A DNA stretch of 6,283 bases. Origin: an uncultured Flavobacteriales bacterium (GTDB taxonomy: Bacteria > Bacteroidota > Bacteroidia > Flavobacteriales_D > Parvicellaceae). This document shows positions 1 to 5,443 of this stretch, one piece after another; position 1 is the first letter of the stretch; the number at the start of each line of letters is the position of its first letter. The stretch spans positions 1-6,283 of the forward strand of contig CALKFX010000159.1 of assembly GCA_938084875.1 (NCBI GenBank). Reading direction: 5' to 3'. The position numbers and the translations under genes are program-made. The notes under the pieces were generated by a model that saw only the letters and a program-made list of their open reading frames with translations, was not told where the DNA came from and made no database searches.

Positions 1-1
1 G

Positions 2-376
2 AAGAAATTAAACTTTGGACATACTATCGGTCATGCAATAGAGAGTTATTTATTGGACTCCAACGCTCCTACATTACATGGTTTTGCAATTGCAAAGGGA
101 ATGATCATAGAATCCTTCATTGCAAAAAAAGAAAATCTATTGAGTGAAAATTACTTCCAAGAAATAAAAACAATTATTACCAATAAATTCAAACCCTATT
201 TAAATTTTAAAATAGATTCTAAATCTATTATTAAGTTGATGCTTTCAGACAAGAAAAATACTAAAAGCACCATAAATTTTTCACTACCAACAAAAATTGG
301 CGAAGTAACTATAAACCATGAAATAGAATTAAAAAAAGTGGAATCTTATTTATTAGAGTTTTTCCAAAATGATTGA
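2..376 (+). CDS. aroB: 3-dehydroquinate synthase, C-terminal part (5' end outside window)
   Basis: This cytoplasmic enzyme converts DAHP to 3-dehydroquinate, the second step of the shikimate pathway, using NAD+ and a divalent metal, usually zinc. About 124 C-terminal residues are visible out of a usual 340-370. The reading frame enters from the left edge, so the first in-frame TTG at base 53 is internal and not a start. The diagnostic motif KLNFGHTIGHAIE lies at the very start (bases 5-43) and supplies one metal-ligand histidine. The second histidine lies in HGFAIAKGM, about bases 77-103. Many bacterial enzymes have HGEA at this position; from memory Bacteroides enzymes have HGYA, so the F is close to the phylum norm. 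The remainder is the alpha-helical C-terminal domain. The stop codon overlaps the aroA start by 8 bases (ATGATTGA), which points to one transcript and translational coupling. Family assignment is firm; only the N-terminal NAD-binding domain cannot be inspected. Confidence 0.95.
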   Translation, partial: KKLNFGHTIGHAIESYLLDSNAPTLHGFAIAKGMIIESFIAKKENLLSENYFQEIKTIITNKFKPYLNFKIDSKSIIKLMLSDKKNTKSTINFSLPTKIGEVTINHEIELKKVESYLLEFFQND

Positions 377-1589
377 AATTTCTTCCGTTAATAAAACTAT
401 TTATGGATCTATAGATTTGGAATCTTCCAAAAGTATAAGCAATAGACTTCTCATTATTAAAGAGCTTTGCAAAACACAATTTGAAATTCAAAACTTAAGT
501 AATGCGAAGGACACCAAAATTTTAAATGAACTCTTAGATACTTATAATAAAAGAATAAACCTTAATTGTGAAGATGCAGGAACAGCATTAAGATTTTTAA
601 TAGCATTTCTTGCAACAAAAGAAGGCATTTGGAGAGTGTCAGGAAGTAAAAGAATGCATGAAAGACCTGTAAAGCCTCTAATAGATTGTCTTAAAGAGCT
701 AGGTGCAGAAATTAAGTATTTAGAAAAGGAAGGGTTCCCTCCTATTGAGATAAAAAGTAAAAAATTAAAAAGTAAAAAATTAAGTTTGCCAGGAGATAAA
801 AGTAGTCAATTTATATCTGCTTTATTGTTGGTAGCACCAACGATAGAAAATGGACTTACCCTAGAAATTACTTCAAAAGTATTATCCAAACCATATATTG
901 CTATAACACTTGGTTTAATGAGCGAATTTGGAATTGAATATAGCTGGGAAAATAATGTTATAAAAGTTGAACAGCAGAACTACATAGCAAAAAATATAGA
1001 AGTTGAAAATGATTGGTCTGCAGCTTCATTTTGGTACAGTTTTTTAGCTTTGTCTAAATCTGGAGAAGTTAAAATTCCCAATTTATATGCTGACTCTCTT
1101 CAAGGAGATTCTGTTTTATCAAGTATATATTTAAAACTTGGTATTAAAACAGAATTTAATGAAGATTCTATAGTTCTATATAAAATAAAAAACATAGCTA
1201 AAGAGCTAGAATTAGATCTTTCCAGTCATCCCGATTTGGCGTTACCAATCATAGTTACTTGTTGTGGACTTGGAATAAAAGCTCATTTAATGGGCTTAAA
1301 AAGTTTGAAAGTTAAGGAATCTAACAGGTTAGAGTGTATTAAAAAAGAATTGGAAAAGTTTAATGTAATTTCTTCCATAAGTGACTCTTCGATAAAAATA
1401 AAAGAGAATCAAAAGATAGTTCAACCAACATCTATTATTGAGTGTCATAATGATCATAGAATAGCCATGAGTATTGCTCCACTATGTATGAAAGTTGATT
1501 CTATAAAGTTTGACAATAAAGAAGTAGTGAATAAATCTTATCCTAAATTTTGGGAAGATTTTAATCGAGCATCAAAAAACAATAACTAA
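369..1589 (+). CDS. aroA: 3-phosphoshikimate 1-carboxyvinyltransferase (EPSP synthase)
   Basis: The enzyme joins phosphoenolpyruvate to shikimate-3-phosphate to make EPSP, the sixth shikimate step, in the cytoplasm. At 406 residues it is slightly shorter than the roughly 427 of E. coli and looks complete. By motif comparison with the E. coli enzyme, the active-site residues are present. These are K21-S22 and R26 (SSKSISNR), the DAGTALR loop at 69-75, R99 (RMHERP), S145-S146-Q147, D289 (HPDLALP), E317/R320 (KESNRL), R364 (HNDHRIAM) and K389 (NKSYPKFW). Two departures from E. coli are that the usual PG before SKS is ES, and that P101 of the NAGTAMRP loop is F here. The latter is, from memory, common in Bacteroidota. 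A perfect 15-bp tandem duplication gives KSKKL twice at residues 129-138. The ATG overlaps the aroB stop, and the 3' end overlaps a convergent gene by 18 bases. Function is well supported. Confidence 0.97.
   Translation: MIEISSVNKTIYGSIDLESSKSISNRLLIIKELCKTQFEIQNLSNAKDTKILNELLDTYNKRINLNCEDAGTALRFLIAFLATKEGIWRVSGSKRMHERPVKPLIDCLKELGAEIKYLEKEGFPPIEIKSKKLKSKKLSLPGDKSSQFISALLLVAPTIENGLTLEITSKVLSKPYIAITLGLMSEFGIEYSWENNVIKVEQQNYIAKNIEVENDWSAASFWYSFLALSKSGEVKIPNLYADSLQGDSVLSSIYLKLGIKTEFNEDSIVLYKIKNIAKELELDLSSHPDLALPIIVTCCGLGIKAHLMGLKSLKVKESNRLECIKKELEKFNVISSISDSSIKIKENQKIVQPTSIIECHNDHRIAMSIAPLCMKVDSIKFDNKEVVNKSYPKFWEDFNRASKNNN
752..781 (+). repeat. Perfect 15-bp tandem duplication inside aroA
   Basis: Two identical adjacent copies of aaaaagtaaaaaatt (752-766 and 767-781) keep the reading frame and encode KSKKL twice. 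They lie just before the conserved PGDKSSQF motif. The likely origin is slippage or a small in-frame duplication in A-rich sequence. The insertion point is a linker between secondary-structure elements, so it is probably tolerated. Confidence 0.9.
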
Positions 1590-2360
1590 CCCTAGATTAG
1601 AATTCAAATCCTTGTTAGTCAATAATGATGGTGGGTCACTATCAAACCTATATTCTATATCCAAACTAAGAGAAAGGTTTTTATTTAACTTATATAGCAT
1701 ATTAGTTTCATTAAGTAGTCTATAATCAGCTAAAGAAAAAAGGTATTGCTGAAAATAAGTTGTATTTATTACAGTTAATTTCTTTTTGTATTTCCAAGAC
1801 CAAACCATAGAAAAAATTGATCTTGTATAGTTGGTATAATATTTTTCGTTTTGTGGCAGGCGAGATCTGTTCAGAACCTCTTCTTCTTGCATAACACCTA
1901 GACTCAAATCAAAATTTATTTTTGAAGAGCTGTCTCTTTCAATATTTATTAAATTTCTTCTGTAGCCCAACCCCCCTAATAATCTTTTGTTAAATAATAG
2001 AATGGCATTGCTTTGTAATTGAGTAAACATAAAATACCTACTCTTATCATTTATTTGGTAATCGTATCTTAATTGAGAAAAGGCACTATTAGAAACCTCT
2101 GTTTTATTTTGACTTATATATTGCCCACCTGAAAAAAGTCTTAGCAAGCTTTTATTTTTCTTGTAAGAGAAATTCAAAGAGTATCCTAAAATAAAAACAG
2201 ATGCATTTCCAGAAATGGATGTCCCATTAAATTCAGAAGACACTTGAAGTCCATCTTTATTTTTGTTAAACAGCTTTTCAGTATTTACTATAGATTGACC
2301 GAAAATCATTGAACTAATGAAGCAAAAAATTATTGAAAAAGATATTTTTTTATTTAGCAT
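1572..2360 (-). CDS. DUF481-type outer-membrane beta-barrel protein
   Basis: A 262-aa exported protein. Residues 1-22 form a Sec signal peptide: K4-K5, a hydrophobic core, then a cleavage region SSMIFGQ typical of Bacteroidota. The rest is rich in alternating hydrophobic/polar strands and Tyr/Phe/Asn, as in an outer-membrane barrel. It ends in Phe (LGLVIVF), the terminal residue preferred by the BAM assembly machinery. The segment YRFDSDPPSLLTNKDL at 237-252, followed by the final strand, matches my recollection of the C-terminus of the DUF481 family (YdiY-like, called salt-induced outer-membrane protein in E. coli). The precise role of that family is poorly known. The gene is convergent with aroA, their 3' ends overlapping by 18 bases, and divergent from the potassium channel. 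The start at 2360 gives a proper signal peptide. The fold call is fairly sure; the family name is less so. Confidence 0.8.
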   Translation of the reverse strand: MLNKKISFSIIFCFISSMIFGQSIVNTEKLFNKNKDGLQVSSEFNGTSISGNASVFILGYSLNFSYKKNKSLLRLFSGGQYISQNKTEVSNSAFSQLRYDYQINDKSRYFMFTQLQSNAILLFNKRLLGGLGYRRNLINIERDSSSKINFDLSLGVMQEEEVLNRSRLPQNEKYYTNYTRSIFSMVWSWKYKKKLTVINTTYFQQYLFSLADYRLLNETNMLYKLNKNLSLSLDIEYRFDSDPPSLLTNKDLNSNLGLVIVF

Positions 2361-2420
2361 ATAAAATTATTGACTGAAAATAGCTATAATTAGTGTTACG
2401 GTTTTAAAATATTATAATTT
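2361..2420. promoter_or_regulatory. Divergent intergenic promoter region
   Basis: These 60 bases separate the starts of the DUF481-type gene (minus) and the channel gene (plus), so promoters for both should lie here. I find no convincing Bacteroidota-type element (TTTG, about 19 bases, TAnnTTTG). ATTG at 2369-2372 followed by TAGTGTTA at 2391-2398 is the nearest match, and it is weak. Neither gene has a Shine-Dalgarno sequence; A/T-rich bases precede both ATGs. The call rests on gene layout, not on a recognised motif. Confidence 0.45.
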
Positions 2421-3119
2421 ATGAAAAAATTCCTTATTAAATTAGTAATAGAAAGCGATAGTAAAATAGGAAAAAGGTTTGATATTTTCATACAAGTTCT
2501 TATTGTTTTATCCATTATTTCATTTTCTATTGAAACGTTGCCTGACTTGGACAATGATGTTTTAATAATATTAGATTTATTTGAGCTAATAACAGTTATT
2601 TTATTTTCCGTTGAGCTAATATTAAGGCTATTTCTTACATCTCCACCATTTAAATATTTATTTAGCTTTTATGGTTTAATAGATATTCTAGCCATACTTC
2701 CATTTTATTTGACAACAGGTTTTGATTTACGAACTGTGAGAGTTTTTAGACTATTTAGATTATTTAGAATTTTTAAATTATTTAAGTATGGTACAGCTAT
2801 AGACAGATTGGTTGAAGCATTTGCAGAAATTAAAAAAGAACTTATCCTATTTCTTATAGGAACCTTATTTTTTATTTATTTATCTTCTGTAGGTATTTAT
2901 TATTTCGAAAGTCAAGCTCAACCAGAATTATTCAAATCTGTCTTTCATTGTATGTGGTGGGCTGTGACAACTTTAACAACTGTAGGTTATGGAGATATGT
3001 ACCCAGTAACAATCGGAGGAAAATTGTTCACTACATTAATAGTATTTATTGGTATGGGAATGGTCGCTGTTCCTACTGGTCTTTTTGCATCAGCTGTTTC
3101 AAAAACATTCAAAAAATAG
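2421..3119 (+). CDS. Voltage-gated potassium channel, compact six-helix (Kv/KvAP type)
   Basis: An inner-membrane channel subunit of the Ion_trans family, expected to work as a tetramer passing K+. At 232 aa it is compact. It has S1 at about 22-38, S2 at about 48-70 with acidic E55 and E65, and S3 at about 84-98 with D88. S4 at 104-122 carries R104, R107, R110, R113, R116, K119 and K122 at every third residue. S5 is at about 138-162. The pore helix and selectivity filter follow at 176-192 (TTLTTVGYGD, the K+ signature), with S6 at about 200-226. Only about six residues follow S6, so there is no RCK or cyclic-nucleotide-binding domain. There is also no N-terminal tetramerisation domain. This suggests gating by voltage alone, as in KvAP-like channels. 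The gene appears monocistronic, with its own upstream intergenic region and a terminator directly after its stop. Confidence 0.93.
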   Translation: MKKFLIKLVIESDSKIGKRFDIFIQVLIVLSIISFSIETLPDLDNDVLIILDLFELITVILFSVELILRLFLTSPPFKYLFSFYGLIDILAILPFYLTTGFDLRTVRVFRLFRLFRIFKLFKYGTAIDRLVEAFAEIKKELILFLIGTLFFIYLSSVGIYYFESQAQPELFKSVFHCMWWAVTTLTTVGYGDMYPVTIGGKLFTTLIVFIGMGMVAVPTGLFASAVSKTFKK

Positions 3120-3120
3120 C

Positions 3121-3154
3121 ATATTTAGGAATAATCACCTAAAATATTTTTTTT
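3121..3154 (+). terminator. Rho-independent terminator after the channel gene
   Basis: A stem TTTAGG (3124-3129) pairs with CCTAAA (3138-3143) around an 8-base loop. It may extend to ATATTTAGG/CCTAAATAT if one A bulges. A run of eight T follows at 3147-3154. It starts two bases after the channel stop codon and separates that gene from the downstream three-gene operon. The stem is short and moderately AT-rich, but placement and the T-run support it. Confidence 0.75.
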
Positions 3155-3204
3155 ATTATAATAATGTATTTTAGAATTATTATATTGAATTAAATTATAA
3201 TAAT
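3155..3204 (+). promoter_or_regulatory. Leader/promoter region of the KAP-HNH operon, with repeats
   Basis: This 50-base, nearly pure A/T stretch between the terminator and the next start must hold the operon's promoter if the upstream terminator is efficient. An exact 11-base direct repeat ATTATAATAAT occurs at 3155-3165 and again at 3194-3204, the second copy touching the ATG. TATAATAAT (3157-3165) is also inverted as ATTATTATA (3176-3184), with a 10-base spacer. This could be an operator or just chance in low-complexity DNA. No consensus promoter and no Shine-Dalgarno sequence is evident. Confidence 0.4.
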
Positions 3205-3483
3205 ATGGATTTATCAAGAGAAAAAACAGAAATACCTTGTCCTGGCGGGGGAAGATCAATTAAAACTACTTATGGAGATTTAGGAAGAAAGAGTTCCTTA
3301 AAGTCAAGTAAAGGACACGAATACAAATTTAAATCTAGTGATCAAAGTAAATTAAAAAGGTCTATGGATAAAATTGGAAGGCTACAAAAAGAATTTGAAA
3401 GAGATATGGAAAGAGCTCAAAAAGAATTTGGAGAAAGCTTAAATAATGTAATTAGCAATGCCGATATAATTTTGAAAAGATAA
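3205..3483 (+). CDS. Small basic helical protein with a degenerate zinc-ribbon-like N-terminus
   Basis: I do not recognise a named family for this 92-aa protein. The N-terminal half reads like a zinc ribbon that has lost its ligands. CPGGGR (12-16 plus R17) stands where CPxCG would be expected, and SSKGHEY (34-40) where a second CxxCG would be expected. Only C12 remains, so zinc binding is unlikely. The second half (about 46-90) is a continuous charged helix rich in K, E, R and Q with heptad-like hydrophobics (M54, I57, L60, F64, M68, F75, L79). It is likely a coiled coil or partner-binding helix. There is no signal peptide or membrane segment, so it should be cytoplasmic. The stop is one base before the ATG of the KAP NTPase gene, so the two are surely co-transcribed and the protein probably works with that NTPase. 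Coding is supported by position, operon spacing and composition; function is open. Confidence 0.8.
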   Translation: MDLSREKTEIPCPGGGRSIKTTYGDLGRKSSLKSSKGHEYKFKSSDQSKLKRSMDKIGRLQKEFERDMERAQKEFGESLNNVISNADIILKR

Positions 3484-3484
3484 A

Positions 3485-5443
3485 ATGTCATCTATTACTG
3501 ATTCTCCAATTTCAAAACTAGAAGAAGATTTTTTAAATATTGAAAAATATTCAAAATCTTTATCAAAGTTTATTCAATTAAGTGACACCCCAATCACTAT
3601 TGGACTTCAAGGCGAGTGGGGAACTGGAAAGACATCGCTAATGTCCTTGATTCTCGAAGAATTCAACTCTGAAGAAAATCAAAAAACAATTGCTACTTCT
3701 TGGGTGAATACTTGGGAGTATAGTATGTTTAAAAATGCCAGAGAGACCACACCAAGTGTACTTAAAGGAATGTTAGAGAAACTAAAAGATTCGTGCAAGG
3801 AAAGAGATGTTTGGACTATTCAAGATGATGTTAAATCTGCATACCATAAGGCTGGAAAGTTCCTTTCAGGTATCGCAAACCAAGTTATTGCAAATCAAAC
3901 TGGTGTAAATGTAAAAGATGCAGCAGATGGAACCAAAAATGAATCGATAATTGTAGCTGAAATAGCAGAGATTAAAGAACTCATTTCAGGACTAATTAAA
4001 GATTTAATAAACGATAAAAAAAATCCTGTTGAAAAAGTAGTATTTTTTGTGGATGATTTAGACAGAATACCACCAACAGATGCGGTAGAGGTATTAGAAT
4101 CTCTCAAAAATATTTTTGATATACCTAACTGTGTTTTTATTCTAGCTATTGATTACGATGTAGTTGTTGAAGGATTAAGAGGGAAATTTGGTCCAAAAAC
4201 AAAAGAAAATGAAAGAGAGTTTAGATCATTTTTTGATAAAATCATACAAGTTCCATTTACCATGCCTGTTGGAGCTTATGATATCACTTCGTTTTTAAAA
4301 GAAAAGCTTAAAAAACTTAGTGTAGATATTGAAGATGAAAAAGTTAGTTTAGTCACAAAAATTGTTGGTTACACAGTCGGAAATAATCCAAGAAGCTTAA
4401 AAAGATATTTGAATACATTCAGCTTAATTAACCAGATTATTGAAGATGATGATGAAAATGATAAAGATAATGAGAATATTATTCTACTTTTTGCAGTACT
4501 AGGAATTCAAATTTCTTATCCAAAAATATTCAGAATTCTAACTCAAAATGCCAATTTTTTGTTTTGGGATAAAGAATTTGGCAACAAAATTGGGATTGAT
4601 TTAGATAAAGCAAAAGAAGACTTAAAAAAAGTTGGGGAATCTGAGCTAACAGACGAAGCTTGGGAACAAGTTATATGGGGGTTTTGCCAAACAGATCCTT
4701 TTTTAAAAGTTAAATGTATTAGTATTTTAGAATTATTAAACTTTTTAAGGGAAATAACAAAGGACGAAATAGGAAAAAAATGGGAAGAAAACTCATTACA
4801 CGATCAACTAAGCTCTGTTTTAGAATTTGCAGCAATTACTAACGTGGATGATGATCTAGCAACGAAACAAGCGGTAAGTAAGGTTGGCTCTAGAACTTAC
4901 TATGAAGGTATTGATGGATATATTTTAGAAAATAAAGAATTATCTAATTATTCCAAAGAGCATGAAGCTGTTTTAATAGCTATAGATAAAAAATTAAGAG
5001 AAATATATGCTGATAAAATATCTAGCGAAAATATATTAATAGACTATAGTAAAACGGGAGGTTTAGTATTGAATTGGAAAAAGAAAAGTGGAGGAAAGTT
5101 TTTTCAAATTAGGTTTGGAAAAACTGATTCATTCATTGATGCTGAAAAAAAACACTTTTTGCAATGTTATATTTATAAAAGTTCTAAGGATTATCAACAT
5201 CCTGAAATTTTAAGTTTATTTCCAGCACAATCGATGCACTCTAAATGGATGTTTTATTGTGTAATAAGGGATTTAAATGATTTTGAGATTCTTTTAAATT
5301 CTAAATTAATTGATAAAGGAATTGAAGCTAATGATCAAAAAATAAAATATCTCCATCCATCTAATTTGGAAAAAACATCTGAGCTAAAACCATATTTCAA
5401 AGAAGATATCGAAAAAGTATTAAACCAAGGTATTAAGTTCTAA
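3485..5443 (+). CDS. KAP-family P-loop NTPase
   Basis: A 652-aa STAND-related ATPase of the KAP (Kidins220/PifA) family. The Walker A motif is GEWGTGKTS at 43-51 and follows a beta strand (ITIGLQ). A conserved NTWEYSMF element lies at 75-82. Walker B is VVFFVDDLDR at 185-194, with the tandem acidic and Arg signature of KAP proteins. ILAIDYDVV at 219-227, FFDKIIQVPF at 249-258 and the sensor-2-like NNPRSLKRYLN at 300-310 complete the ATPase core. Many KAP proteins carry transmembrane helices between Walker A and B. Here that insert (about 100-180) is hydrophilic and helical, so the protein should be soluble. Residues about 330-450 are helical. About 485-652 form an alpha/beta region I cannot assign, perhaps a target- or partner-binding domain. 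KAP proteins are known in phage exclusion (PifA) and in QatA of the QatABCD system; no QatB/C/D genes are seen here. The gene lies between a small helical protein and an HNH nuclease, with 1- and 0-base spacings. Confidence 0.92.
   Translation: MSSITDSPISKLEEDFLNIEKYSKSLSKFIQLSDTPITIGLQGEWGTGKTSLMSLILEEFNSEENQKTIATSWVNTWEYSMFKNARETTPSVLKGMLEKLKDSCKERDVWTIQDDVKSAYHKAGKFLSGIANQVIANQTGVNVKDAADGTKNESIIVAEIAEIKELISGLIKDLINDKKNPVEKVVFFVDDLDRIPPTDAVEVLESLKNIFDIPNCVFILAIDYDVVVEGLRGKFGPKTKENEREFRSFFDKIIQVPFTMPVGAYDITSFLKEKLKKLSVDIEDEKVSLVTKIVGYTVGNNPRSLKRYLNTFSLINQIIEDDDENDKDNENIILLFAVLGIQISYPKIFRILTQNANFLFWDKEFGNKIGIDLDKAKEDLKKVGESELTDEAWEQVIWGFCQTDPFLKVKCISILELLNFLREITKDEIGKKWEENSLHDQLSSVLEFAAITNVDDDLATKQAVSKVGSRTYYEGIDGYILENKELSNYSKEHEAVLIAIDKKLREIYADKISSENILIDYSKTGGLVLNWKKKSGGKFFQIRFGKTDSFIDAEKKHFLQCYIYKSSKDYQHPEILSLFPAQSMHSKWMFYCVIRDLNDFEILLNSKLIDKGIEANDQKIKYLHPSNLEKTSELKPYFKEDIEKVLNQGIKF

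Noticed and set aside
53..376. A separate 107-aa gene starting at TTG 53
   Set aside because: The same frame is open upstream and holds the NFGHTIGHA motif of AroB, so the TTG is internal and the gene enters from outside the window.
309..491. Minus-strand 60-codon frame over the aroB-aroA junction
   Set aside because: It lies antisense to two clear enzyme genes, has no recognisable features, and is explained as a chance frame.
2370..2390. TTGACT and TATAAT as a sigma-70 promoter for the channel gene
   Set aside because: The hexamers are only 9 bases apart, far from 17, and Bacteroidota use a different promoter consensus.
2948..3142. Plus-strand 64-codon frame
   Set aside because: It is a shifted-frame shadow of the channel's pore and S6 region, rich in W, C and N with no plausible fold.
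3196..3201. TATAAT just before the small gene as a -10 box
   Set aside because: It ends three bases before the ATG, so transcription would begin inside the gene.
3121..3204. CRISPR array or attachment site in the AT-rich repeats
   Set aside because: There are only two short direct copies of low complexity, no regular spacers, and no integrase nearby.
3895..4107. Minus-strand 70-codon frame
   Set aside because: It is antisense to the Walker B region of the KAP gene; its Ser/Thr-rich composition is a by-product of the coding strand.
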